In this document: one piece after another, positions 32,844 to 46,000 of the stretch
How positions within the stretch are numbered: the first letter of the stretch is position 1
Layout of the letters: each line of letters begins with the position of its first letter
Assembly: GCA_012656075.1 (NCBI GenBank)
Contig: JAAKBF010000053.1
Coordinates: forward strand, 310,001-374,000
Direction of reading: 5' to 3'
Length of the DNA stretch: 64,000 bases
From: Phytophthora hibernalis
Lineage: Eukaryota; Oomycota; Peronosporomycetes; Peronosporales; Peronosporaceae
Notes under the pieces: model-generated
The model's input: the letters and a program-made list of their open reading frames with translations, nothing else
Database searches by the model: none
What the model was told of the DNA's origin: nothing
Translations under genes and position numbers: made by a program

Positions 32844-34462
32844 AAGATTCGACAGCGCCATTCGGGTGTCCAAGAAGAAGAAACACGGGAAGAGGCTCAT
32901 TACTCTTCTTCCCTCCAAGGTTAGCGACGCAGAGACCCATCTCTCTCTGTGGCGCGCCCTTCGCTCGTTGAGGGTTTCTGGACGTGGAGTGCCGAGGCAG
33001 AGTAGGCCTCACGTGAAGTTGCGTCAGCAGTCTCAGTTGATCGGGGCTCATTACCCCCGTTTACACTGCAGATACTGGCGCACTTCGCGTGAGTGTGGGT
33101 GTAGTGTGCTTTTGAAGTGGTCGGCAGGGACTCATTACTTCCTGTCGACCACTTTGATCGACCACTCGCCTGCTCTTCCACTTTACTGCGGTGCTTGTGA
33201 CCGATGCTTTCTTCGTGTGATGAATGGAGTTCTTCTATCGTGACACCCTACTTGATGCCGACAATCTCGACGCAAGCCTTGAGCTTTGCTAGGCTCAGCC
33301 TGAAGGCAACATTTTATTTTACATATGAGTATGCGTAGCTATCGTGGCGCGAAGCCAAACGTAATGATATTTATTTAATTCACTTTTTCTCTGCGTGTGT
33401 TTGAGCAACGTGTATTCCTTTTATGCATTTGCTCTCCATCCGATATCTATCGGCTTCGTTCCTGGGATCCCTTTCGTAACCGGAACCGGAACACATAGTC
33501 TGCTGAGATCCTCGGTATTGGGTTTAGGCAGTGTTGCAGCTGCACTGGGGTCTTTTGGGATAATGTCTTGTGGAAATAAAAACGTCGAAAGTGCGGGCGT
33601 CCTGGCCTACAAAAGGTCGCTTCTGCACAAACAACTCGCAGGTCTGCTTCACATGAAGCGGTACATCAAATCAGCAACCTCGTGGCCTCGAGGAGTATCG
33701 GCTTTTAACTGTTTGCTGAGGCCATGGTCCGAAAACTGAGTACGTTTAGCGTAGCTGCGGCAGTTTCCCATTCCTCTAGAGCACGAAATCCATCGTCCTG
33801 GAAGCGTGTTCCCGAGAGCAGATGAATGAATTGGGCATGATAATCAAAAAGAAAAAAGTGAACTTCTGAGAGCTACAGATACAAAAAACAGGAAAGTGTT
33901 AGCAAACGTTCTACAAATAATGTACAGTAGTCCAGCCAGTATTGAGCAAACTTACCGGAGTTATGTCACTGTTGCAGTCTTCTTTCACGGCTAAATAGCT
34001 TCAGCAATATCAGCTCCTTGTATGGTATGGTGACGGGAGAATCGTCAAGATCTTCACGTGTCGCTCAATGGACACGAATATTGGATTCAAATATGGACAT
34101 TTGAACACTAACCCGCCGGTGAAAATGACCCAGCTACCGTGAGAAAATCACTGTCGGGAAGGTGGTCGCCTTAGACGAACATTGCTGTCTGAGGCATATC
34201 CATACGTCCCTCTCTCCATTAGACTTAATATTTTCATCTTACCGAGACCGGCGAAGAATGGGTCAGTAAAACCGCCACGACCATGGAACAAAAACGCATA
34301 CCGATAATGGCTGGCATTTGATCAGCATGTGTTGAAAGGGGTGACCATAATAAGTTGAAAGCCAGTACAAATAGCAATGCATAACAAACGTAGTGGGCGC
34401 AGCAACGTACAATAAAGCTCGCTTCAACTAACCTACGGACGTAGTACGAGACAATACGCGTA
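32844..34462. other. Gene-free interval with AT-rich DNA
   Basis: About 1.6 kb between convergent genes (coiled-coil gene and TRF4-like gene). The first 400 bp may be 3' sequence of the coiled-coil gene. An open frame at 33395-33739 is not similar to anything I know. No repeats, RNA genes or transposon ends were recognised. Confidence 0.4.
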
Positions 34463-35937
34463 TTAGTACGCTTGACTTGAGCGTCCTCTCCATCGCTTGT
34501 AAGGCGGCTCGTTGGCGCTGTGTCGAGTCGTCTTCGCAGCCTCTGTGGCACGCTTCTTGCTGGCCTCCTCGTCACGACGCATCTCGTATTGTTTCCTAAT
34601 CTCTGCTGTCTTCTCGGGATCGTGATGAAGAATGTCGTAGCCGAAGCTCTCGGGCGGCTCTCGGTTGAGCAAGTTGCTATCTGCCTGAATAATCGTGCCC
34701 AGGATGCTACCCGGCAGCGCGTTGAACTGGCCGTGGCGGTAGATCTCGTTCTGTAGCACCTGTCGAGCGTAGTCGAAAGAGCGCTTGACCGTGCGCATTT
34801 CGTACGAGTTCTTACCGATATCTAGACTTGGTTCGTTCGGGTTCTCCATCGCGATGAGGAATGGCCGGCTGCCGTCGTACCAGCGGCAGTCATCCTTGTA
34901 GAAGTACGAACCGCCGTTGCGCACCGAAATGGCCAGCTGCGTGTAGTTGAAGTCCCGTCCGTACAACGTGAAGAAGCCGAGCAGCAGCTGGCCCAAGTTA
35001 TTAAATTTGGGGTCGTCGTGCTCCGCGCCCAGCGATCGTCCGTGGTGCTGCAAGAAGCTCACCACCATCATCTGCAGCAGGAAGGAGCCGACCCCACCAC
35101 TGTACGTCTCGTTCAGTCCTCGCTGCGCCATAAAGTACTTGAGCACAAGCGTCAGCGGACGAAAGGACGGGTACACTCTCATATAGTGTTTGACCAGATC
35201 TCCAGTGGCGAGTCCTCCAGCCACATTAAACGACACATCCACGTGAATGTCACTGGCCTTGTGCACCATCTTGACAATGGGGATGCGGGCCTTGTCGATC
35301 ACCTCCAAGTAGCTCACGAGCTCCTTCTCCTCCAGACATTGGGCCAACTTAAACAGTGGCGCCTTGCCCTCAGGCACTCCAAATAGCACCATGTCAATGT
35401 CACTCTGCGGCAGGAACATCTGCGTGTAGTGGGACCCGAAGGTCTCCACTGTAGCGTCGGGCCAGAGCTCCTTGACCACCAGTCGCATCTCCTCAACGAG
35501 ATCTGCTCGACTGCTCCGCTCGTGCTCCGTGGGGCTGATGAACGTCACAAAGTCCATCACCTCCTCGTGCAGACACTCGTACACGTTGCCTCGGAAGTAG
35601 CCTTTGCGGTCTCCCATCCAGGGCCGAGACTCGAGCTGCACCGCATGCTTCTCTTTTGAGGTTTTTCGGTCTTATTTGAGGCATTTCGCTGCGCGTCCTC
35701 GTCCGCATTAAACTCGATGAAACCGTCGTCCGCCTCATTGGCCTCTGGACTGTCATTGGGCTGCTTGGCCTGGCGCTTCTTCTCCTCTTTGGCGCGCTTG
35801 GCGGCGTGTTTGGCCTTTCCCTTGGCCTTGATCTTGGTCTTGGCCTTCTTGCGCTCAGCTGCAAGCTTCTTCCCTTCGCCGTAGACGTCACGAGTCGCGC
35901 TCTTGGCCTTGCGCACTGCCGCCTTGGTCCTCGCCAT
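34463..35937 (-). CDS. TRF4/5-type non-canonical poly(A) polymerase (PAPD5/7-like)
   Basis: Nucleotidyltransferase of the TRF4/TENT4 family, which adds short A-tails to aberrant nuclear RNAs for exosome decay. Start at 35937 (MARTKAAVRKAKS): a Lys/Arg-rich nuclear-type extension of about 95 residues precedes the catalytic core. Core: 'VETFGSHYTQMFLPQSDID' carries the GS and the D-x-D pair, 'IHVDVSFN' the third Asp; the central domain shows 'RPLTLVLKYFMAQRGLNE' and 'GGVGSFLLQMM', then the PAP-associated region 'NPNEPSLDIGKNSY'. The C-terminus is again basic. The extension and core lie in different frames; one more base in the five-T run at 35662-35666 makes them one frame, so I treat them as one intronless gene. 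It is divergent from the Tra2-like gene. In yeast TRF4 belongs to TRAMP. Confidence 0.87.
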
Positions 35938-36233
35938 GATTGGAGCAAAATGACAGGCCGGTGAGAGAGGTTATCACTAACGACCTCTCAAAACAGTGAC
36001 ATAAAACTGCTGTACCCGAGCGCCGGCACACTGGTGTGCGCCACGCACTTCAATCGACGAAAATGTGAAACGGTTCAAGTTCAGCACCACGCCGGACGAG
36101 GTGTCACGTCGCATATCGGTGGTATTTCACTTGTTTTCAGTAAGCCAGTCCGCCCTCCACCCCCATGACCTCCGTCCGCACCGCAAATGGCTTCGTTGCC
36201 CCTTCGCCAATACCAAAGATTCCAAGCAACAAC
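35938..36233. promoter_or_regulatory. Bidirectional promoter interval (TRF4-like / Tra2-like)
   Basis: 296 bp between the two chosen start codons. An in-frame upstream ATG of the Tra2-like gene lies at 36165, so part of this could be coding. No distinct motif was identified. Confidence 0.4.
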
Positions 36234-37097
36234 ATGTCAGACCGCAGTCGCAGCCACTCGCGCTCGCGCTCGCCGTCTCCGCGCGTGGACGCAGAAGACG
36301 CCGAGGACAAGAGCGCGCACGTGGACGAGCAGCAGGACGCAGAGGGCGACGCGCGCAGCCGCAGCCGCTCGCCCGCCAAGAAGCCGGACGTGGGCAACCC
36401 AGGCAACAACCTATATGTGGCCAACCTGGCCACGCGTGTGGGGCAGCCGGAGCTGCAGGAGCTCTTCGCCAAGTTCGGGCGCGTGGACAAGTGCGAGGTG
36501 ATCGTGGATCCTGTCACGAGAGAGTCGAGGTGGGGACCTGCTGTCTTAACAGAGGAGAGGAGAGGAGAGAGCTGACTGGTGCTGTGTAGGGGTTTGGCTT
36601 CGTGACTTTTGAGGACGTGCGCGACGCGGAGGATGCCGTCAAGGAGCTCAACAAGTGCGTGGCGTGCGGCTTGCAACTGTTAAAGACTGGACTGACTGAT
36701 GTTCGTACAGCCAAGACGTGCAGGGACGCAAGATTAGAGTCGAACACGCCAAACGGAAGCGTGGCCACGAGAAGACTCCTGGACAGTGTACGTGGACGGT
36801 GGAGATATAGCTGTTGTGGACTGCTGCTGACTTTAGTTGTGTGCTTGCTACATAGATCTGGGCCCGAGACTGGCCAGTGCCAAGTACGGCGGAGGCGGAC
36901 GCGACCGCAACAGCAGAGATCGGAGTCGGGACCGCGGACGTCGCAGTCGCAGCCGAGACCGCGGTGGGTACTCGCGTCGCCAAGACGACAGAGACCGAGG
37001 CCGCTTCGACGACAGGGACCGAGCACGCGGCCGCTACGACGACCGCGATCGCGGCCGTGGAGGACGTGACTCGTACGACGACCGGCGGCGCCGTTAG
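36234..37097 (+). CDS. Tra2-like SR splicing factor (RS-RRM-RS)
   Basis: Domain order RS1, RRM, RS2 as in Transformer-2 proteins, which bind GA-rich exonic enhancers. Exons about 36234-36529, 36590-36654, 36711-36787 and 36856-37097. RS1: MSDRSRSHSRSRSPSPR. RRM: RNP2 'LYVANLA' and RNP1 'GFGFVTF', with 'DPVTRES' just before RNP1 as in Tra2. RS2: repeated RDRS/DRDRG/RGRYDDRD. An in-frame ATG at 36165 would add 23 residues; I prefer 36234 because the protein then opens directly with RS repeats. The first splice junction is one base short: the four-G run at 36589-36592 needs five to keep DPVTRESR-GFGFV in frame, which again suggests an assembly deletion. Other junctions are in phase. Confidence 0.87.
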
Positions 37098-37521
37098 GCG
37101 GGTGCACAGCTTCTCCTGCATTTTGCAACGGCGCGCCACTGCACTTGGCATTTGTGGCAATGGATTGGTGTCTCCCACATGGACGGGCCGGGTGGCCCGC
37201 CTACTGCTTCGTTCGCTTCGACGTCGACCTTCAGCCTGCGTGCCCAGCTTGTGTTTAATCCCAACTAAATAAATCGAGCTCGTCCACTTATCCAACGTCG
37301 ACCGCCGCAGCAGTCAGCATCCACACGGCAGCAGATCAACAAACCATTGACTCAAAACCACGCCACCAGCAGACCGTCGTTCCAGGCGATCGCTGCCCTC
37401 ATTCATTGAACGCTATCACTGCTCCGACTCCAGAATCACGGGCTTCGTGAGGCTGTATGCCGAAAACGACCACCCTCAGTAACTGCTCGATTGGCGACTG
37501 AGCTCTATTGGCGACTGTGCT
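37098..37521. other. Convergent 3' interval, Tra2-like gene and PIG-B
   Basis: 424 bp between two convergent stop codons. AAATAAAT at 37267-37274 could serve as the Tra2-like poly(A) signal. No further coding sequence is visible. Confidence 0.45.
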
Positions 37522-39979
37522 CTACTCGCGCTTGAACACCAACATGTTCGACACGACCTCCGATGAATCCGCGTCTCCGCTCACGTCGCTGTGGACGAAC
37601 GAATCCGCCTGCAATCAAGAGAAAAAATACTCAAAAATCTGGTCGGGGTCACAGCGAGCGACTACGATGATGAACGCACCTCGACAAAGTGCGTGTTGGC
37701 CAGGAGAGGCCTGATCTTGGCAGCAATCGTGGAGTACGTCACGACGAACGTCGGCAGTTTCAGTGAATGGTCGCTGGACAGATCATTCTTCGGCGACAAA
37801 TGGTAGAGTTTTGAGAGGAAGTGCCTCGGGTCACGCTCAAGCTGGTGCGACTGGCAGCCTTCGGTTTGTTCGCGATTGCTTTTCTCAAATTAAGAAGACG
37901 TCAGACGCCTCAATACGGTTAGAAAACAAGTTTTGGTACGCAGCAATTGGAAACCAATACAAACTCGTACGCTGGGGAGCAGTCCGGGAACCACATGGAG
38001 ACATTCTGGTGCAGATAGCTGTAGTATGGCGTAGCATGGCAGGGAGTCCAAAAGTGGATCGAAGCCTCCGGGTTTTCTATGATTTGCATACACAGAAAAA
38101 GTTAGAGCTTTAATCGAGCGCATGCTGACGTGCATCAGCAAGTGTACCTTGAATGCGCTCAGCCAGATAGTCCATTACTTCAACGGGAGCGCGCTGCATA
38201 CCAAAACGATAGTTCGCGTAAAAACCATGTGCCTACTAACGTGTAAGCTAGCAATCCACAAACCTGGTGGGATCGAGACAAATAGTAAGCACTGAGCACA
38301 TTCGGCACGATGACAGAGAACGCTGCGAGTCGCAGCAGATTCCACTGCGTTCTTTCGCGAAATTGAATATATAGCTTTCGCTCAAGATTGCGAAGGCAGT
38401 ATCCAGCGTAGACAAACGCAGGAGGCAGCAGAGGCAGGACGAAACGAAACTCTGCGGTACAGTGACCAACAGTGAGTATGTAGACTTAGCGATGAGCACG
38501 AGATCGGGGATTTACCTTTGTGGGCAGTGTTACTGTAGACAAAGAGGGCCCACATTATAGTGTGGCCCAGTTCCTTCTTCGAGGCCTGTTTAGAAAAGTG
38601 AGTTAGGAAAAATTCGCTCAAGTTGAGAGCGTTCGCCACTCACTGGTACAGTGAGATACCCAGCAATCACGATCGGCAAGGCTGTGCCTACAATGGCCGG
38701 ATACCCCTGCGAGAAATACCAGCTCAACGGGTGCTCGCCGTACAGTTTGTCTTTGCCCTGAAAAAGAAAAGCACGTTAGCTCAACACGAATTTATAAACC
38801 TCATCATGCCAAAACGTACCTCAAGAACGTTGAACTTGAAAAAGTTGAATGGCACGAAGGTCCACTCGCCGTACCCCACACGATCAATGCAAATCATAGT
38901 CAGCGTCGTGGTCAGCGCAATCGGCAGGACAACGCCGAAGATAAGGTGGGCACGGTCGCGGGCCTGAAAGAAGTGCACGACCCCGGGATACAGCCAAATG
39001 ATGGCATTCGTCGGACGAAAGAGTACACCCAGCGCTGCGAATGCCAGAGCCAACGTGCGGTTGCTGCGCTTCACTGGAGCAGTTTCGTCGTTTTTCTTCT
39101 GGTCACCATTATCCTGCCACGTAAAAAACACAAAAGTATCAGTGAAATCACCCTGGCGACTACTACGTAGTAGTACCTGTATTGTGTATCACGTACCAAG
39201 AACTTCCACGGCCAATACGCCAGCGCAGCCGTCGTGCACAGCGTCTCGACACAATTAGAGAACGGCCGCACCATCACGTAAAAGATGAACCACGAGAAAA
39301 ATTGACACAACAGTGCCCACTTGGCCGACTTGGCGTCGAAGTAGTTGCGCGCCAACTTGTACAAGAAATAGTCATTCGCCGCCGACAGCAGTCCCTACAA
39401 AACGACAAAAGCAATCAGCAATTGCTCCTAGTACCACTAAAACCACTATATCTCCAACCTGCAAAAGTCTCGGGCCGTACGCCACCGCCCACCGCGAATC
39501 CAAATTCTACAGCACCACATCACAAATTAATTCAAATATTGACAGAATCAGTACTAACTAGCAAAACCTCATACCAGCAGTTCCAGACACTTGTAGAAAC
39601 CCGCAAAGAGCGCCGGGTGGGCGAATCCACGCAGCTGCGCGTCATCCTGCCACTCCCAGGTGCTGCAATTGTTGTAAAAACTCAAACGTCAGCAGAACAA
39701 AATGACAATGGAACTCCTTTTCAAAAGGCCGCACAGGTATCCGTAGCCGAAGACCAGACGATGCGCCACCTCCGTGCTCTGCCAGTACTCGTCCGGGTTG
39801 AAGAACGTGCGCACGAACAGCGCGTTCCAGAGGCGGAAGGCCGTCACGGCCGCCCAGAACACGCGCGTCGTCACCAGCTCCTCGAACATCTTGACACGCG
39901 CGCGATTGACGAAATGACTAAAGGCGTGTACATCCATCAAAATTGTATCTCTATTTTGTGTTCTTACAGATGTAGCCAT
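37522..39979 (-). CDS. GPI mannosyltransferase 3 (PIG-B, GT22 family)
   Basis: ER-membrane enzyme that adds the third mannose of the GPI anchor from dolichol-P-mannose. First exon holds 'FFNPDEYWQSTEVAHRLVFG', the GT22 luminal-loop motif with the likely catalytic Asp/Glu. Later exons: 'WFIFYVMVRPFSNCVETL', 'FRPTNAIIWLYPG', 'DRVGYGEWTFVPFNFFKFN', the 'SNTAHK...FRFVLPLLPP' block corresponding to the family HKE-x-RF motif, 'RFGMQRAPVEVMDYL', then 'TPCHATPYYSYLH', which is diagnostic for PIG-B. The last two exons (about 37700-37830 and 37522-37610) encode 'DPRHFLSKLYHLSPK' and the end at 37522. At least ten short introns. The ATG at 39979 is only 42 bp from the VPS13 stop; a start further in, at MFEELV, is also possible. 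Plus-strand open frames at 37508-38113 are shadows of these exons. Confidence 0.87.
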
Positions 39980-40021
39980 GTGACAAATATTATGTAGCCA
40001 TGTGCAACGTCTCCCAGTCGA

Positions 40022-43000
40022 CTAGGGCAACTTGATGTTGAAGACTTCGACGGTCTTTTTCAGCGCCTCGGACAGTGGTTTGACCACAAAATCGGGAGTT
40101 TCCTGCGTGCCGATCTCGAGACGCGACGCGGCAGTTGGCACGAAGAAGCGTGTGCCGCGTGAGTGCCGCATGCCCTTGCCTGCGGCGTGAGCTAGCGACG
40201 ACTGCCACATCTCGAGCTCCTGTGTCGACGCAGCCACCAACACCACTTCACTCTGCACGCGCTCCACGACTTGGCCGCTGTCCAGTTGCAGCGTCACCAG
40301 CGGCTGCAAACGAGTTGCGTTCGTGATACGCAGACAACGCGCGTCACCCGCGTCCGTCTCGAGACGCACATGGCCCAGCGGAATGATGCCGCGCAGCTGC
40401 TTGCGATTGGAGAAGTAGTAGAGGCAGTTGCGACTCAGCACGAACCAGCGACGCACGGTGGAGAACCCGCCCTTCTTCAGCAGGTAGCCATTTAGACTGG
40501 TGTCCGAAGGCCAGAGCTCCTGCTCCTCAGCAGTGGCCGAGCCGAAACTGTGCCACATGACGTCCAAGAACACGTTCATGTCCCGCGCGTGGCCGTCAAT
40601 TGCTTTGAGAGATGGTCGCAAACGCGGACCCATCGGCAAGCTGTCCACGCCCACGCTGAGGTGAAGGCACAGCCGAGCTGAGCTCTTCTGCCATTCAACG
40701 CGATAAATGTAGCGCAACGGAGTCATCCATTCCACCACGGGCTTTGTGAATGACCCCACATTGATGTACAGCACACGCTGCTCCGTCACGATTAACCAGT
40801 GCGTTAGTTGAACCTTCAGCCTTTTGACCGATTCGTCCACTGAATCGTTTCCACCTGCCAACGACAGCCGACGCAGTCGCGCCTTACTTGTTCCTCCCAC
40901 CTCGATTTCACCGCCTTCGGAGTTGTCAGTCTTTGACGTCGCAACCTCCTGCAGCAGCTCTTCTGCACTTTCAAATTGAACCGTGATCGGCCGTGCTGTG
41001 CCACGCAGGAGCGCCAACGTCTCATGGAAACCGACGCCACGAACGTCCACACCTCCAATACCTACCAGGCAGTCTCCCTCTTGCAGCACCTGCTGTCCGG
41101 GGACATCTGTCCGCGAACCTTGACCTTCGACTTCGCAGTCTCATCCATCGCTTTGATTGTCACATTTTCACAGTAGAAGTCCGTCTCCAGATCCATCCCC
41201 AGCTTTTTCTGATAAAACACTACTTCATAGCGCAGTTTACGCCCGCTACTTTCGCCTGCACTTGTACTCGGGTGCTCCCCGGCAGCGCGCCGACGCTCGT
41301 CATTCTCCTGCAGCGTTCGTCGCAAGGAGTTGGTACGCTCACGGGTTGAATCATTGCTGCTCTTGGGCTTGCCAGTTCCAACACTACCACTCCGACGACG
41401 ATTTCGCGCTTCACGCGTGAGATCCGCCGCGCTCACTGACTGCATGATTTCGTTGTAGAAGATGATTTTTCGCCAGACAACCGATCACCACCGACTCTTT
41501 TCAGCAGTTCATAAGCAATTGTATCGGCTTCCTTGTAGCACTTAAGCTCATTGTAGCGCCCAAACACACGCGGTCGCCGGACGCGCCTCATGTTCTGTCC
41601 ATTTTGCAGCGACCGGTTGCGTACACCCTGCGTAGCGCGTGATGCGAAGTCAAAGATACCTGCCACAGGCTTCACCGGAAGTCCAATGATTCCCGTGATT
41701 GTACCCCTCACGAAGCCCACTGCACCACTTTCCTGCGCCCCACGCATAGGATTCAGCACCAGCCCTGCGACACCCTCGTAGACTCCGAGGCTCAGTTCTT
41801 TTGAGCCTTGCACCAGGCCTTCGCGCAAACCGCGGACATGACGACGACGAGCGCGGGCTCGATTCTGCTGATAGTGGTCATCTAGACTTAGATTTGCGAA
41901 TCCTTGTCCAAACGTTCCCGAAATCTTACTTGCTGCGTCGAATGTGCCGTCCACTGTATTAGTCATCAGACTTGCCGTACCCTTGGCCAGACCCTTGCTG
42001 AAGCCCTTACCGCCGATCTTCAATCCTTCCAAAGGCTCATACACGAAGTCACGCACTCCCGTACCAATGTGGTCCAAGAAGCCCACTGGATTGCCCAAGA
42101 AATCAAACGAGCCCAGAATCTTGTGCAGCTGTTTCCATAACTGACGCGTGTAATACTTTGACACACGGCGAGTCAAGTCACCGCTCGTACCGAAGGCGTG
42201 TTCGATCATCAGCGCGTTTAGGCGCACTGGAGCGTTATCAAGATCCGGCACGTGCATCGTCAGACTGGGAATTGCCCAGGTCATTGCGGATGATGATTCC
42301 TCGCTACCTGTGTCTCCGAACGAGGATGGTGCCGAGCTTGAGCGCTTCATTTCATCATGATTTCCTGTAATCTTCGACTTCTTAAAGCTTGCCGCTTCGT
42401 GAAGACTTATCGTCGTCGTCGTTTGGAAGACATCGCTGCGGAACGTAATATCAAAGTCCATCGGGTGAATGTGCAATAAAGCAAAGTACACCTTACGGGT
42501 CTCCGAGGACGAGGTCGTAGTATACGATTCCAGACTCTTCAACGGGTCCAGTTCATCGCTGAGTGTGTTTTCTCTATACTCCACCAAAGACTCCGTCATT
42601 GTTTCAATCGGGATGCTCTTCATTCGAATCTCACCGCCACGGTTCTGTGACCGATGCTCTCCCCATGACTGTGACATCGACGCCATGAATGCTCGAGCCG
42701 ACACCAACAGCTCTTCATCCAACTGCGCGATGACTGGGTACAGCCAGAATGAACAGTGCTTGAAATAGTCCGTGTTGCCTTGCTCGTTGGACCACGTGCA
42801 GCAGAAGTGCATCGTAGCCATATTTGCCTGACGGTACTTGCAGTCCGCACAACTGAATATATTCTGGGTTGCGATCAAACCCGTGTGTTCTTGAGAATCG
42901 TCATCTCCAGTGCCTCTTCCTTGACTAACCATATCAGAAAGATCTTCATCAATGTCGCCGAGTGTCCTTTTCCGTGTCGGGGTAGCCGAGGTTGGGGCAC

Positions 43001-46000
43001 CTTCCATACGAGGGCACAACAACTTCGTAAATGTCGCTTCTTCGCTCTGGTTATCAATCTGCACATCATCCAGCGTGACGTTCATACGCATATTCAATTT
43101 ACGCGTGAGTAGTGGAGACTAATTCCCCCAGATAGACGTAAACCAACTCCATAGGAAGCTCGTTCACACACGAGATACCGACTCCATCCACACGCAAATG
43201 CAAAGCCATACCGGATGTCAGCGACTCAAAAGCATTCGTTGAAGTTTCGCTAGCCGTAGGCGAGTCAGACGAAGCCGATGCCGAGCTCGATAGTTCATGT
43301 TTGCTCTCTTTCTCGTCAAAGTCTTCCTCCCCACCTTCAAACAGCTCCAATACCTTTGTGGGACCATCCGCGCGGATGCGAACATGTACGTACGTTTTAG
43401 CCTGTTGAACTTGCGGGAGGAGATCTCGCTGCGAACGCATTGTTCTGGGGGCCAAAAGTGTTCCAGACGACATTGGTGTCTCCTCTACCAGTTCATCGTC
43501 AGCGTCGGCTTGGAGCCCCTGTGTAGCTAGCCGCAATCGTCTTACCCATATTTTGGCAATCTTGGGGTTCTTGGCCTTTAAATCGTAGCACTTGGTTGGT
43601 GTAATAATAGAGAATTGGTTCGAGCCGACAGTAGCTGATTTAGTGCCCACCTTGACAGAGAGCTCACTATCTCGAGGTGTTGTCATGCTCGTGCTATCTT
43701 CCGAGTCCATGTCAGAGTCATCCGCTAGATTGATCGAATCAACAGTGTACCAAACAATCTTTGAGCACTGGAAGCTTCGCAGCGGTGCTTGTTTTCGTGA
43801 GCCTGCATCGGTCGGTGCCGGAGCTGGTTTTAGCACGCCAAGCTCCATCATTTCCTGTGCCGTCGTGAATGACTGCGCCTTTGTCTGTGTGCTCATTTCT
43901 GTGACCAAGAAATCCACCAAGTCCTGCCCATTAACGTAAAATGCCTTCCGCGTGACACCACTTGTTGTAGCCGTTTGGTTGTCAATGTGTGCGTTCACAA
44001 AATTCTCGGATTCTTCACATAGAACGCTAGACGTGGTCAACGATACTGCAAGTCGTACTAGCTCTCTTGATCTGTCGCCTTCATCTTCATCGTCATCATC
44101 GCCTCCATCGTTGCCCAACTGCCTTGATCCACCAAAGAGACTGCCCGAAATCGACGAAACTAAACCGTTCAAGGAGATAAAGCCATTTTTCGACGGGGCC
44201 TCCACAGCCTTTTCAAAAATCGCGACCCCTCCAACACCTGGTACATCAGAGCCTACTCGCAAGTCTACTACTCCAAGCTCCTGGTCAGTCTCGTTGGCAA
44301 AATAGTATAGCATGTGCGCGTACAGCCGGAAGTACTTCCGGTTCCACTTTAGCATGCTGTCTTTCTTTAGCAAGTATCCCTTCTGTTCCGGTTTCAGGAA
44401 AAGTTCTGACGGCAACGAGCGGTGAAGCTGGATGCGTTTGTGGGTAGCCATTTCATCCAAATTGTACTCACGGATCTCCACTGCATCCTTATCCGAGTCA
44501 CCACCTCTCTTTGCTGTCGATGACGTTACCCGCATAAACCTCACTTGAAGTGAGCGAGACGAAGAACTTGAGCTACCAGGGAAGGCAGGGTCTTGGTTTG
44601 ATGAAGACGACTTAACCTCTGACCCATTCAAATAATCCCACGAATACGCACATGAAGAACGCGGCAGCAGTTCGTCAAAGTCCTTATCTTCTCCCCAGTT
44701 TGTCTGTTTGTAGCGGATCCGAAACGATGTCATGTTGTCAATTCTGTACGGAGGAAACGCCTTGACTCCTCCCGGAAGATTAACGCAACAGAACCGCCCA
44801 CCAGTTCAATCTGGCACTGCAAAATGTAGATGCGCGAGGGGTCATCTCGGTCGCGAAGCTTTAAGTAGGTAGTTCCAAGTGAGTTAATACGGAAACTCCC
44901 ACTCCAGCTGTACTTGTACAGTAAAGATACTTCAGAAGCTTCTCCCTTGACGCACTTGGCCAATGGAACGGCACCAACTCGTTGGCAGCCAGTTGCAAGG
45001 TTTGAGGCGCATCAAATTGTCGATACTTGATGGTTTCTTCCGTCTTGTTGATCAAAATGTAGCGAGGAACGACAGTTGCCATAATAGTCTCCGAAAAGCG
45101 TCCGCTACCGTAACAACTCCACAAAGCTACTTCCTGACTTCCCCTTCGAAGATCACTCTCCTGGTCCTGGTCATAGGCCTCATTGGTTAGACTGATGACT
45201 TGAGCTACACCCGAATTTCCCATTGCATTGCGGTTAAGACGAATGACGTCGGACCACGGCGATGAACGCGATCTGATTCGAAGTACATCCCAGTGCTTCC
45301 CGCCTGCGCTGTAGGGTAGAACGTCTCCCCAATGCATTGGACGCATTTGGGCAGGATTTGAGCGTTTGGAACTCGTCACAAGCGACCGAGGCGTGACGTG
45401 ATGTGAACTCGCTGTACTAGCCTCATCGTACAAGCGGATGGTTGTCATCGTTATCCTGTGACACAAGTGAAGCCCATGACGGCGTCCTTTACTTTCAATC
45501 TTTGAGGTCATAGGGATAGGCTGACCATACCACCGCTCACCCTCTGGCCGCCCCGCGCTTCGAAGGGAAACGAAACGAGGCAGCGCCAGTTCGAAAAAGT
45601 CAAAATCGTCCATCTCCAGAACGCCAACAAACCCACACTTTGAGCAAACGAGATCAAAAACTTCCGACATGAGTGAGCCCGAGTAAACTTCGACGACAAC
45701 GCAAGCAAAGCGATTGTGTGGAAGGTACACTTGAATTCCATGCGGTTTCCCCATGTGTGTTGGTTTTGTTGGCGATCCATTGAGCATCGTGGCCCCCATT
45801 GCTCTTGTTGACGTTGGATCGTACGACAACAACTCGTGCGAGCGCGTTGGCTCCATCTCACCAGTGAATGGGTATGCTTGGCGAGCACGCATCGAAGCAG
45901 GTACACCGATCAGTCCCATGTCGCTACCAGTAGGCGTTTGAATCCGTTGTTGATGAGACCTGGCTGCACTCGTGGATGGAAGCGACCCAGGCATTTGCTG

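Noticed and set aside
33395..33739. A 114-codon plus-strand open frame as a gene
   Set aside because: No family resemblance, no ATG context or downstream exon, and it lies in AT-rich DNA next to the TRF4-like 3' end.
37508..38113. Plus-strand open frames of 60-116 codons that could be small genes
   Set aside because: They are antisense to the last exons of PIG-B, which carry the diagnostic CHATPYYSYLH motif and join in phase on the minus strand.
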